Assembly: GCA_005888365.1 (NCBI GenBank)
Contig: VAWZ01000085.1
Coordinates: forward strand, 1 to 39,912
Direction of reading: 5' to 3'
DNA: 39,912 nucleotides
DNA from: Actinomycetota bacterium
Lineage (GTDB): Bacteria > Actinomycetota > Thermoleophilia > Gaiellales > Gaiellaceae
Part shown: piece after piece, positions 1 through 7,485 of the stretch
How positions within the stretch are numbered: position 1 is the stretch's first letter
How the letters are laid out: every line of letters begins with the position of its first letter
The notes under the pieces: model-generated
Seen by the model: only the letters and a program-made list of their open reading frames with translations
Databases searched by the model: none
Told to the model about the DNA's origin: nothing
Translations under genes and position numbers: made by a program

Positions 1-2
1 CA

Positions 3-83
3 GATCACGCAGCCGAGGCCGAGACCGCCGAGCCGGAGCTCCTCGGCCAGGTCGTACCCATCCGCGGCGGCGCCGAGACCTGA
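3..83 (+). CDS. C-terminal tail of an unidentified protein (5' part outside window)
   Basis: Frame 3 is open from the window edge and ends in TGA at 81-83. It encodes about 26 residues rich in Glu and Ala and ending PIRGGAET. The acidic, low-complexity composition resembles the disordered tail of a real protein, but no domain is visible, so the product cannot be named. The reading is supported only by composition and the lack of an alternative gene here. Confidence 0.35.
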   Translation, partial: DHAAEAETAEPELLGQVVPIRGGAET

Positions 84-113
84 GTCGCCCAGGCGCGCGG
101 GACGACAACATCG

Positions 114-290
114 ATGCTGCGGCCCTTCGACGACCTCGTCCGTTTCATCCGCCGGCACCGGCCGGGCGGTCGCGAGCGACTGGCGTTCCGGCTCCTCCAC
201 AGCATCGTCGTCGAGCCCGTTCCGCGTCCAGCTCCGGCGGTGAGACGCGAGAGCCGGCTGCAGGCACGGGTCTCCGAACGCTCGATGTGA
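114..290 (+). CDS. possible small Arg-rich ORF, doubtful
   Basis: An ATG at 114 opens a 58-codon frame ending in TGA at 288-290 (starts MLRPFDDLVRFIRRH). The first half could form an amphipathic basic helix and the rest is Arg/Pro-rich, as in chance frames of GC-rich DNA. No Shine-Dalgarno and no clear TAnnnT box precede it. Apart from this and the repeat at 321-381, nothing recognisable lies between 84 and 378. Confidence 0.2.
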   Translation: MLRPFDDLVRFIRRHRPGGRERLAFRLLHSIVVEPVPRPAPAVRRESRLQARVSERSM

Positions 291-320
291 AATCGGGGGC
301 GCTGCAGCTGCTAGGCGGCT

Positions 321-381
321 GCGCTCTAGGGTTTACGCGCGACCGGAATCTGCGTGAGCGGGATTCCGATCTTGCGCACTA
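321..381 (-). repeat. dispersed ~60-bp stem-loop repeat, copy 1
   Basis: This 61-bp block aligns with 17689-17748, with about 52 identities over 62 alignment columns. Its core is an imperfect inverted repeat (GACCGGAATC ... GATTCCGATC) around a short loop. Read on the minus strand it begins with the TAG stop codon of the acetyltransferase gene, exactly as copy 2 begins with the TAG of another gene. It may act as a transcription terminator, or be a mobile palindromic element that inserted at gene 3' ends. Confidence 0.7.
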
Positions 382-888
382 CCCGTGGCCCGGGATGCGG
401 TACGCCATCAGGATCGCGTCGACGTACTCTCCGTCCCTCGCGTAGTGCTCCCTGCGGAGGCCCTCGCGCTCGAAGCCGAACGCCTCGTACAGCCGGAGCG
501 CGGGGTCGTTCCAGGGAAAGACGTGGAGCTCGAGCTTCCGAATCCCCGAGTCGCGGGCCCAACGGACGGCCTCCTCCAGCAGCGCCTTTCCGAGGCCCCG
601 TCGCCGATGCCCCGCAGCGACCATGAGGCCGAGATCGGCGACGTGCTGGCTCGCGGGATGAGGGTCTCGGGCAAGCGACAGCCGGCCGACGACGCTGCCG
701 TCGTCCTCGACCACGAAGACCGCCGCGTCCGCGTGATGCTGAACCGCCTTCAGGTAGCGGCGCTCGTCCGCAGCCGAGCGCCAGCTCGAGGTCGTCAGGA
801 TCCAGCGTCCCTCCTCGCGCCCGACACGCTCCGCGAGGGCGACGAGCGCCTCCGCGTCGGCCGGATCCGCTCGACGGACGCGGATCAT
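379..888 (-). CDS. GNAT-family N-acetyltransferase
   Basis: A 169-residue single-domain GNAT protein. Such enzymes transfer the acetyl group of acetyl-CoA to an amine; the acceptor cannot be read from sequence. The family signature is clear: a central strand followed by the pyrophosphate-binding loop GHRRRGLGKAL near residues 93-103, then a C-terminal motif with N, Y and GF (WNDPALRLYEAFGFE). The start ATG (886-888) overlaps the TGA of the upstream gamma-glutamyltranspeptidase-like gene as ATGA, so the two are probably translationally coupled. The TAG stop lies inside the 60-bp repeat. Alternative: a ribosomal-protein or small-molecule acetyltransferase. Confidence 0.9.
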   Translation of the reverse strand: MIRVRRADPADAEALVALAERVGREEGRWILTTSSWRSAADERRYLKAVQHHADAAVFVVEDDGSVVGRLSLARDPHPASQHVADLGLMVAAGHRRRGLGKALLEEAVRWARDSGIRKLELHVFPWNDPALRLYEAFGFEREGLRREHYARDGEYVDAILMAYRIPGHG

Positions 889-2219
889 GCGACAACCACG
901 CCCGCGCCGCCTCGCCGAGGGTCGCCGGCGGCGGCGAGCATGCCGTCCGGCCTTCGCTCGACCGCGGAGACGCCACCGAAGAAGAGATTGCGGCCGTCCC
1001 AGCGGACGACGTCCCAGGACGGTGGAAGCGCCGACACCTCCTCGTCCGCCCAGCCCCCTTCGAGATGGAGCCGCGACCCGTCCACGTGCAGCCGGGGCGC
1101 CTCGATCGCCAAGGCGACAGGGGAGCCGCGAAGGACGCGCCAGACGACCTGGGCGATCGCACCGGCCAGCCGGACCGAGCCGGCGCTGCCGACGACGAGT
1201 CGCGGCTCGCCTGCGTCGAGCGCCAGCGTCGGCGTCATCATGCTCGGCAGGCGCGAGCCGGGAGACCGCTCCTCCGAGCCGATGACGTCGAGCTCGCCGA
1301 GCATGTTGTTCAGCTGCGTTCCGCCGCGGAACACACCAGACCCGGAACCGAGCGTCGACGAGAGCGAGGCGGCAGCGCCCGCCCCGTCGACGACGGAGAT
1401 ATGGGTCGTCCCGGTGAGCCCCCCCGCGGCCGAGCGCCCGTACGCCGAGCCGACCGCGGATGCTTCACCGTCGAGCGTCCACTGTTGGAGCGCCGCGAGC
1501 GCCGCGAGAACGTCGAGCACGATCGACCCTCCCTTCGATGGCGTCGGGGTCGTCAGCAGCTCGTGCTCGAGGACACGGGCCCTCAGCGGCGTGCACTCGA
1601 GCACGCGATAGGCGGCGAGGTCGTCCGCGAGCTCCGGAAGCAGGTCGGCGACGGCGCTTGCCCCAGCGTCGCGGATCCGCTCCAGTGTCGGGACGATCTC
1701 CTTCGTGACCACGCGGCTGGGGTCGCCGTACACACGAGCGCCCTCCTCGGTCCGCAGGAGGATCCCGCTCAGGATGCGGTGCAGGAAGTCGCGCGGGGCG
1801 TCTCGCTCCACGCCTCCTTCCGCGAGCGCGATCGCGGGCTCGACGAGCGAGGCCCAGGGCAGCGAGCCGAACCGGCGATGCGCCTCCGCGAGGCCCGCGA
1901 CGAGGCCGGGGACGGCGACAGAGGCCTCGCCGACATGGAAGGTCTGCGTCCCCGCGTCGTCGAAGTCGATGACCACCTCCTCCATCTCCTCGGTCCGCCG
2001 GGCGGGAACGGCGAAGAAGCAGTCGAGCAGCGTCGTCTCCCCCTCGGCGGAGTGCACGAGCAGGAACCCGCCGCCGGCGGGACCCGTCAGCGGGCCCTCG
2101 GCGACGGCAGCCGCGAACGCGGCCGCGATGCACGCGTCGACCGCATTGCCGCCACTCTCGAGCACGGCGGCGCCGGTCTCGGCGGTCAGCGGATGCCCGG
2201 CGGCGATCGCGCCCTTCAT
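885..2219 (-). CDS. gamma-glutamyltranspeptidase (Ntn-hydrolase) family protein
   Basis: A 444-residue homologue of gamma-glutamyltranspeptidase, an Ntn hydrolase that cleaves itself before a Thr nucleophile and hydrolyses or transfers gamma-glutamyl groups. Near the N-terminus it has the family pattern (ESGGNAVDACIAAAFA, then GPAGGGF). The maturation site GTTHISVVD places the nucleophile at about Thr271, and LPSMMTPTL matches the conserved substrate-pocket stretch. It is shorter than typical enzymes (about 530-580 residues) and has no signal peptide, so it is probably cytoplasmic. ATG is chosen because TACCCT lies 6 nt upstream with no Shine-Dalgarno, a leaderless arrangement. It overlaps the downstream acetyltransferase gene by 4 nt. 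The substrate is unknown. Confidence 0.88.
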   Translation of the reverse strand: MKGAIAAGHPLTAETGAAVLESGGNAVDACIAAAFAAAVAEGPLTGPAGGGFLLVHSAEGETTLLDCFFAVPARRTEEMEEVVIDFDDAGTQTFHVGEASVAVPGLVAGLAEAHRRFGSLPWASLVEPAIALAEGGVERDAPRDFLHRILSGILLRTEEGARVYGDPSRVVTKEIVPTLERIRDAGASAVADLLPELADDLAAYRVLECTPLRARVLEHELLTTPTPSKGGSIVLDVLAALAALQQWTLDGEASAVGSAYGRSAAGGLTGTTHISVVDGAGAAASLSSTLGSGSGVFRGGTQLNNMLGELDVIGSEERSPGSRLPSMMTPTLALDAGEPRLVVGSAGSVRLAGAIAQVVWRVLRGSPVALAIEAPRLHVDGSRLHLEGGWADEEVSALPPSWDVVRWDGRNLFFGGVSAVERRPDGMLAAAGDPRRGGAGVVVA

Positions 2220-2225
2220 GCGGAA

Positions 2226-2231
2226 AGGGTA
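2226..2231 (-). promoter_or_regulatory. leaderless -10 box of the GGT-like gene
   Basis: TACCCT on the minus strand, 6 nt before the ATG at 2219. It fits the TAnnnT spacing seen before many genes here. Confidence 0.5.
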
Positions 2232-2233
2232 CG

Positions 2234-2247
2234 AGCCCGGCCGGGCT
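2234..2247 (-). terminator. short perfect hairpin at the ftsZ stop codon
   Basis: AGCCC-GGCC-GGGCT forms a 5-bp GC stem with a 4-nt loop and begins inside the ftsZ TAA. No T-tract follows, so it is at best a weak or factor-assisted terminator. It sits directly upstream of the GGT -10 box and could also act there. Confidence 0.35.
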
Positions 2248-3641
2248 TACTCGGTACGCAGGAACGTCGGAAGCTCGGTGTCACGTGACGACGAGCCCGA
2301 GCCGGTCGTCTCCCTCGCGAACGCCGGCGGATCGGAACGGCGCCGCGACCCTCCGAGGCCCGTCGCCACGACCGTTACCCAGATCTGACCGGTCAGCCGC
2401 GAGTCGACGGTTGCGCCGAAGATGATGTTCGTGTCGTCCGTCGCCGACCCCCGGACGATCTCTGCAGCATCGTGCACCTCGACGAGCGAGAGGTCGTCGC
2501 CGCCCGAAATCGAGAGCAGGATGCCCCGGGCGCTGACGATCTCGGTGTCGATCAGAGGCGAGCCGAGCGCGCGCTCGGCGGCTTCCTTCGCCCGGTTCGG
2601 CCCCGTTGCATAGCCGATTCCCATGAGAGCGGAGCCGGCGTCCTGCATGACCGTCCTCACGTCCGCGAAGTCGAGGTTGATCAGCCCGGGAGTCGTGATG
2701 AGGTCGCAGATCCCCTGCACGCCTTGGCGCAGCACGTCGTCCGCGATCTTGAACGCGTCGATCATCGACGTCGAGCGGTCGAGCACCTCGAGCAGCCGGT
2801 CGTTGGGAATGACGATGAGCGTGTCGCAGGCCGCCCGCAGCTCGTCGACTCCGCGCTCCGAGGCGGTTCGCCGCCGCGTGCCCTCGAAGCGGAACGGCGT
2901 CGTCACGATCCCGACGGTCAGGGCGCCGATCTCACGTGCGATCCGGGCCACCACCGGAGCTGCTCCCGTTCCGGTGCCCCCGCCCTCTCCCGCTGTGACG
3001 AAGACCATGTCGGAGCCTCTGAGCGCCCCCTTCAACTGGTCGGAGGCCTCCTCGGCGGCGCGGCGGCCGACCTCGGGATCCGCGCCCGAGCCGAGCCCGT
3101 GCGTCACGCCCTCGCCGATGTGGATCTTGAGCGGCGCGTCGGAGACCGCCAACGTCTGCACATCCGTGTTCACGGCGACGAAGTCGACCTGTGCGATGCC
3201 CGCGTCGATCATCCGATGGATCGCGTTCAGCCCGGCGCCACCGACCCCGACGACACGGATGGCGGCGATGTACGCGGCGCCCTTCGGAGGTGGGACGCGA
3301 TGGAGCCGCGGCGCGGGCTCGAGCAGAGTCTGGAAGTAACGGGCCGCCGCTCGCGAGGCAGCTGCCTCCGGGGCAAGCTCGGGAACACGCCGAGGCGCAG
3401 GCTGCTCTGCAGGTTCGGGCGTGACCGGCGGCGGCGCCGCAGGAGCCTCGACGAAGTCGTGGACGTGCTCGACCGTCTCCTCGAGCGCCGCCCGCTCGCG
3501 CCGATCGCGCTCGCTCGTGGCAGCGCCTTCTTGTGACGGCTCGACGAGCGTCTCGGCCTCCTGCGCACGCTGGGCGGCCTCGGTTCGTCGAAAGAGCTCG
3601 GCGAGCGGCCCCTCACGCATGCTCGCGCGCTTCCGCGCCAT
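2247..3641 (-). CDS. ftsZ: FtsZ cell-division GTPase with long N-terminal extension
   Basis: A tubulin-like GTPase of 464 residues that polymerises into the division ring. From about residue 127 it is a canonical FtsZ: Rossmann loop [11 protein letters not shown], tubulin signature GGGTGTG at about 220-226, the T7 catalytic loop NLDFADV, and a C-terminal partner-binding peptide ELPTFLRTE. The first ~125 residues are extra: a basic start, an Ala/Glu helix-prone stretch ([18 protein letters not shown]) and a Pro-rich linker. Typical FtsZ has about 10-15 residues there. The ATG at 3641 follows AAGGAGGT at a 4-nt gap; an alternative in-frame ATG is at 3620. It overlaps parA by 29 nt and no dcw genes are nearby, so it may be a second, specialised FtsZ. 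Confidence 0.93.
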   Translation of the reverse strand: MARKRASMREGPLAELFRRTEAAQRAQEAETLVEPSQEGAATSERDRRERAALEETVEHVHDFVEAPAAPPPVTPEPAEQPAPRRVPELAPEAAASRAAARYFQTLLEPAPRLHRVPPPKGAAYIAAIRVVGVGGAGLNAIHRMIDAGIAQVDFVAVNTDVQTLAVSDAPLKIHIGEGVTHGLGSGADPEVGRRAAEEASDQLKGALRGSDMVFVTAGEGGGTGTGAAPVVARIAREIGALTVGIVTTPFRFEGTRRRTASERGVDELRAACDTLIVIPNDRLLEVLDRSTSMIDAFKIADDVLRQGVQGICDLITTPGLINLDFADVRTVMQDAGSALMGIGYATGPNRAKEAAERALGSPLIDTEIVSARGILLSISGGDDLSLVEVHDAAEIVRGSATDDTNIIFGATVDSRLTGQIWVTVVATGLGGSRRRSDPPAFARETTGSGSSSRDTELPTFLRTE

Positions 3642-4500
3642 CGAGCACCTCCTTCGCGAGGTCGCGGTAGGCCTGAGCGGCAGGGCGGGTCGGATCGTAA
3701 CGGAGCACGGAGCTTCCCTTCACCGGCGCCTCAGCGTAGCGCACGGTCTTGCGAATTCGGGTGTCGTAGACCAGGTCGCCGAAGTTCTCCTCGAGGATCT
3801 CGATCGCCTCCCGGGCGTGCAGGGTGCGCCCGTCGTACATCGTCGGGACGATCCCCTCCACCCGCACGTGCGGGTTCAGGTTCTCCCGCACCATCGCGAG
3901 CGTGTTCTCGAGCTGGACGAGCCCACGCAGCGAGAGGTACTCGCACTGCACCGGGACGATGACTCCCTGGGCCGCGACGAAGGCGTTGATCGTCAGCAGG
4001 CCGAGCGAGGGAGGCGTGTCGATCAGCACGAAGTCGTACTTGTCCCTGATCTCGACAAGCGCCTTGTCGAGCGCTCGCTCTCGGCCGATCAGCGCCGAGA
4101 GAGCGAGCTCGGCGCCCGCCAGGTCGATCGACGCGACGGCGATGTCGACCTCGACGGTCTCGATCACGTCCGAGATCGGCACCCTGTGCACGAGTACGTC
4201 GAACATCGAGCGCTCGATCGCGTCCGGATTCATCCCCTGGCTCATGGTCAGGTTGCCTTGCGGATCGAGGTCGATCAGGAGCACCCGGTGCGTCGTCGTC
4301 TTCGCGACCCCGCCCTTCTGGTTCGCGAACGCGATGACCCTCGCCGTCACCTGTTCCTCCGGAGCAGGCTCGGCCGAGAGCGAGGGAACGGCATGGAGCT
4401 GCGGGCTGGTCTCCGCGGCCTCGTCCGGGTGGCGCTCGCTCCCGTTCTCGACGGCGGACCGAGCCTGCGCAGACCTGGGCAAGAGACGCGAGAGACCCAT
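3613..4500 (-). CDS. ParA/Soj-family ATPase with deletion after the P-loop
   Basis: A 295-residue ParA-type deviant-Walker ATPase of the kind that positions DNA or division proteins. The N-terminal ~50 residues are a non-conserved acidic extension. The deviant Walker A KGGVAKTT (62-69) is followed almost at once by [12 protein letters not shown]; in normal family members a helix of about 12 residues separates them. It therefore appears to carry a clean in-frame loss of helix alpha-1. The rest ([25 protein letters not shown], the VRYAEAP region) is typical. A GGTGAGG-like Shine-Dalgarno lies 5 nt before the ATG. It is co-transcribed with ftsZ and no parB is present. If the deletion is real, ATPase function is doubtful. 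Confidence 0.9.
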   Translation of the reverse strand: MGLSRLLPRSAQARSAVENGSERHPDEAAETSPQLHAVPSLSAEPAPEEQVTARVIAFANQKGGVAKTTTHRVLLIDLDPQGNLTMSQGMNPDAIERSMFDVLVHRVPISDVIETVEVDIAVASIDLAGAELALSALIGRERALDKALVEIRDKYDFVLIDTPPSLGLLTINAFVAAQGVIVPVQCEYLSLRGLVQLENTLAMVRENLNPHVRVEGIVPTMYDGRTLHAREAIEILEENFGDLVYDTRIRKTVRYAEAPVKGSSVLRYDPTRPAAQAYRDLAKEVLDGAEAREHA

Positions 4501-4635
4501 GAGGGCCTCACCTTCCAGCCTCCCGCGGAAACTCCTTCAAAATCGTCGCATCCTCGGACGCCCGACCGGAACGTTCCTCCGGCCCGGGGCCTGCCGAGGC
4601 ACGTCCCGCACGGCGAGGAGGTGGCGAACGCCCAT

Positions 4636-4653
4636 CTACGTAAAGGTACGTAG
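4636..4653. promoter_or_regulatory. perfect inverted repeat upstream of parA-ftsZ
   Basis: CTACGTA-AAGG-TACGTAG is a perfect 7-bp dyad with a 4-nt loop in the 173-bp gap between the bicupin stop and the parA start. It is AT-richer than its surroundings. It could be a regulator-binding operator for the parA-ftsZ operon, or a weak terminator of the bicupin gene, since both genes point left. Confidence 0.45.
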
Positions 4654-4673
4654 CGCCGCGTCGACGGACACTC

Positions 4674-5636
4674 CTACTCCTCCCCGTCCCAGTAATCGAG
4701 TGGCTGGCCCAGCCGGGTGATAAGGCCGATCCCACGGAAGAACACCTTCCCCGAGCGCGGGTAGAAGCAGATGTCGTTCGGGTCGCGTGTCCCGTACATG
4801 AGCAGCGTGAGCCCCTCCTCGCCGCCGCGGAACCCGTGCGGGACGCCCGTGCCCGCGCGACGAGTCACCACGGAGCCCGTACGCAGCGGCTGCTCCGTCG
4901 TCCCGCCCTCGCGCTCCCAGAGGAGGAGCTCGCCAGAGCCGGAGAGCACGACGAAGACCTCCTCCTCTGCCGAATGACAGTGGGGCGCGGTGTTCAGCTT
5001 TCCCGGGAAGACCTCGACGTGCCGGATGCCCGTGCGCTGCGACCCCGCGGCACGTCCCAGGTCTCGCATCCGCCGGCCGACGGTCGCCGTCTCGCGCTCG
5101 ACCGGCTCTACGTCGGCGACGTGGACGATGTTCTGGGGTCGGGCGGCCACCTCTCCGACGTCCGGCGGGCCCGCTGCGGCCTCGCGCGGCCACGGCGCAT
5201 CCGCCTCGGCGCCGACGGGAGCCCATGTATCGCCGAGCCAGGCGACACCGGCCCGGGGAAGCCAGGTGACGCCGCCGGCGTAGTGACGCTGCCCGAACGC
5301 GAGGACATCGAGCCCGTCGTCCCCCGCCTTGAGCGTGTGTGCGTTCTCGAGCGCGAGATGGACCAGGCAGTCGCCTGCACCTACCTCGTGAGCGGTGGGC
5401 TCCTCGCCAGGCTCGGCCTGGACCGAGATGCCCGACCCGCTGAGGACGTAGAAGATCTCCTCCTCGGCCCCTTCGAGATGCAACGGCGTCGACCACATGC
5501 CGGGGTCGATCGTGATCCGCTTGAGACCGACGGTTTTCGAAGCGCGGCCCGTGAGGTTCCGCCAGGTCCCGGCGATGTGCCCTTCCTCGCCACGCCGGGT
5601 GCTGACGTCGTCCCAGTGGGCGATCCTGCCGCTCAT
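4674..5636 (-). CDS. bicupin protein of unknown function
   Basis: A 320-residue protein with two cupin beta-barrels. The second carries a good metal-binding motif 1 (PHCHSAEEEVFVVLSGSG, His219/His221/Glu225 region) and a later His in GVPHGF. The first has a weaker copy (PLHLEGAEEEIFYVLSG), where the second His is replaced by Glu55, so its metal site may be altered or absent. Cupins include dioxygenases, isomerases and storage-type proteins, and the sequence does not choose between them. The gene starts 13 nt after the stop of the small helical ORF (5650-5856), suggesting an operon. No signal peptide is seen, so it is probably cytoplasmic. Confidence 0.85.
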   Translation of the reverse strand: MSGRIAHWDDVSTRRGEEGHIAGTWRNLTGRASKTVGLKRITIDPGMWSTPLHLEGAEEEIFYVLSGSGISVQAEPGEEPTAHEVGAGDCLVHLALENAHTLKAGDDGLDVLAFGQRHYAGGVTWLPRAGVAWLGDTWAPVGAEADAPWPREAAAGPPDVGEVAARPQNIVHVADVEPVERETATVGRRMRDLGRAAGSQRTGIRHVEVFPGKLNTAPHCHSAEEEVFVVLSGSGELLLWEREGGTTEQPLRTGSVVTRRAGTGVPHGFRGGEEGLTLLMYGTRDPNDICFYPRSGKVFFRGIGLITRLGQPLDYWDGEE

Positions 5637-5649
5637 CTGCCGCCCCCGA

Positions 5650-5856
5650 TCACACCTCGATCATGTCACGGGCAAGAGCGTCTCGCAGCCCCGCGACGGC
5701 GCGCTCTCCGGCATCACCTCCTTCCACGCGAGACCACTCCTCCGCCTCGCACAGGAGCGCGCGAAGCTCGTCGAGGAGCACCTCCGGAAGCGCCCCCTCG
5801 CGGCGGAGCCGTTCGATGCGGACGAGCCGTTCCAGAACCGCGCGTGCCTCCTCCAC
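5650..5856 (-). CDS. small helical hypothetical protein, start uncertain
   Basis: About 68 residues with regular Leu/Glu/Arg spacing (ARAVLERLVRIERLRREG, then LPEVLLDELRALLCEAEEW), consistent with two or three amphipathic helices. Coding character in this frame extends upstream to about 5890 but lacks ATG, GTG or TTG there; GTG at 5854-5856 is the first usual start. It lies between the unrecognised 406-residue gene and the bicupin, all leftward, so it is probably in one operon. I recognise no family. Confidence 0.5.
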   Translation of the reverse strand: MEEARAVLERLVRIERLRREGALPEVLLDELRALLCEAEEWSRVEGGDAGERAVAGLRDALARDMIEV

Positions 5857-5915
5857 GAAGCGAAAGTAGCGACGGACCTGTCGCGACGGGCTGACGGCTC
5901 TGCGCCGAATCGGTG

Positions 5916-7136
5916 TCAGACGGCCGTGCGCAGCCGCTGCCGTGGCTCGAGCCCGAGGAGCTGCCGGTCGAGGTTCCGCCGCAGCTCCCCGCGATCCCCC
6001 GACCGGAGGGTCGCGACCACGAGGCGCCGGATGGCGTCCGCCGCGGCCTGACTCGCCTCGGCGCCCTGTTCCAGCGCGACGAGCTGTTTGTGAACCCGCT
6101 CTCTTGTCGCGTCGTCGTCGCCGAGGACGAGGACGCCGCGGAGCGGCCACGTTTCTCCGAGCAGTGCGCCGGCCGCTGCGCGCAGCTGCTCCGACCGGAA
6201 CGGCTCGTTCTGGAAGAGCGAGAGCTCCCAGCGATCGAGGGCCTCGGCGAGCTCGGGGTCGCCGTCCGCAGCGGCAAGCGCGGTGAGCACCTCGACGGCG
6301 ATCGGAGTCCGGAAACCATCGAGCCTCGAGGCCTCCCCCGGCGGCTGGCTCGCCGCGATCGGCAGCACCGGCCTGATGCCGAAGGGCCGTCCGTCGAGAA
6401 TCTCGAAGAGGACCGGGCCGGCGGCGAGCGCGGCCGCCGTCGTCAACCGGATCGCGCTGACCGCGTCCGCGATCTCGCCGGGCGAGTCCGGCGGTTCCGC
6501 GCCAGGCTCGAGCTCACGCTCGAGCTCGAGCACGCAGTAGCGGTCCGGCTCGCGTCCGAACCCCGGCGGGAGCAGGCCTCGCGACTCGGGCCAATGGGCG
6601 GCCAGCTCGCCGTTCACGAAAGGGCGCAGGCGAAGACCGCTCGCGAGGTCGACCGGCTTCGGGGCCGAGATTCCGACGAGGGGCGCGATGGCGGCGTATC
6701 GCCGTCCTTCGCCGAAGAGCGAGGACTCGAGCTCCGCGTACGCGCGCTCGAACGACTCGTCGTCCCAGTCGAAGCCGCCGCAGGACTCGGCTGTCCTCAC
6801 GAGCAGGCCGAGCAGGACGGTGCGGAAGAGAGCGTCGTCCTCCGTTGCGCGCGGCCCGGCATGCGCGTTCGCAAAGATCGCCGCTGCAGGCTCGCGCCGC
6901 AGCTCCTCGAGCGCGAGAAGCGCGTCCTCGCGACGGCGCAGCACCGACGCGCGCTCGTCGATGAAGGCGCGTACGAGCGGGCGCAGCTCGTAGAGCGCCG
7001 GCCCATGGCGCTGAACGTGCTCCTCGAACGCGAAGGGAAGCTCGCCGCCCTCTTCGAGCTCACGCCCGAGGAGCACGAACGCTCCGAGGACGAAGCCGCG
7101 AAGCAGGGGGTAGAGGTGCGGGGCGCGGATCGGCAC
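5916..7136 (-). CDS. hypothetical protein, 406 residues, unrecognised
   Basis: The frame is strongly coding (Leu/Glu/Ala-rich, coherent helices) from about residue 1, VPIRAPHLYPLLRGF. The N-terminal ~150 residues look alpha-helical. A middle part contains strands and turns (SAPKPVDLASGLRLRPFV, ILDGRPFGIRPVLPI). The C-terminal ~100 residues are helical again, ending in a basic stretch LDRQLLGLEPRQRL. No signal peptide or membrane span is visible. GTG at 7134-7136 is chosen because residues upstream of it in the open frame are Arg-rich and non-coding in look, but no clear Shine-Dalgarno supports it. The two-part helical/beta layout could hide a known fold; I do not name one. Confidence 0.7.
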   Translation of the reverse strand: MPIRAPHLYPLLRGFVLGAFVLLGRELEEGGELPFAFEEHVQRHGPALYELRPLVRAFIDERASVLRRREDALLALEELRREPAAAIFANAHAGPRATEDDALFRTVLLGLLVRTAESCGGFDWDDESFERAYAELESSLFGEGRRYAAIAPLVGISAPKPVDLASGLRLRPFVNGELAAHWPESRGLLPPGFGREPDRYCVLELERELEPGAEPPDSPGEIADAVSAIRLTTAAALAAGPVLFEILDGRPFGIRPVLPIAASQPPGEASRLDGFRTPIAVEVLTALAAADGDPELAEALDRWELSLFQNEPFRSEQLRAAAGALLGETWPLRGVLVLGDDDATRERVHKQLVALEQGAEASQAAADAIRRLVVATLRSGDRGELRRNLDRQLLGLEPRQRLRTAV

Positions 7137-7263
7137 CCGTTCGCTTACGCGATCTGCGCCCCGACTCCTCGCGGGATCTCGAACGCGGCCGCGGCGGAAC
7201 ACGCTCGTTTTCGATCGCTGCCGCGCATGGGCAGGTCGCAATCGCTCGCAGGCGAAAGGCTCG

Positions 7264-7425
7264 CTACGCGCTGGCGGCGGAGCGGAGCCGGAAGCCGCGA
7301 ACGACGAGGACGAGCCCCACGAGGAGCGCGAGGACGCCGAGGAGGATGCCGAACCAGCCGGTGAGGATCACCAGCACGAGGCCCACCCCGAGGAACAGCG
7401 CTCCCAAGAACATGCTGAGCTTCAT
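7264..7425 (-). CDS. small two-helix membrane protein
   Basis: A 53-residue ORF (ATG 7423-7425, TAG 7264-7266) that starts MKLSMFLGALFLGVGLVL and is almost entirely hydrophobic. Two membrane helices (about residues 5-21 and 24-42, with GW at the turn) are followed by a short Arg-containing tail. The positive end suggests the C-terminus is cytoplasmic. It sits alone between the lhr stop and the next leftward gene. A GAATCT box lies 6 nt upstream, close to the leaderless pattern. The function is unknown; it resembles the many short DUF-type membrane proteins of actinobacteria. Confidence 0.7.
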   Translation of the reverse strand: MKLSMFLGALFLGVGLVLVILTGWFGILLGVLALLVGLVLVVRGFRLRSAASA

Positions 7426-7485
7426 GCCCGCAGATTCGTCGCAGTCGCAACGATCTCCTTCCCCCGATCGTGGGAACCGATCGAG

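Noticed and set aside
5-205. 66-residue minus-strand ORF at the left edge
   Set aside because: Ser/Arg-rich low complexity, no start signal, antisense to more coding-like sequence.
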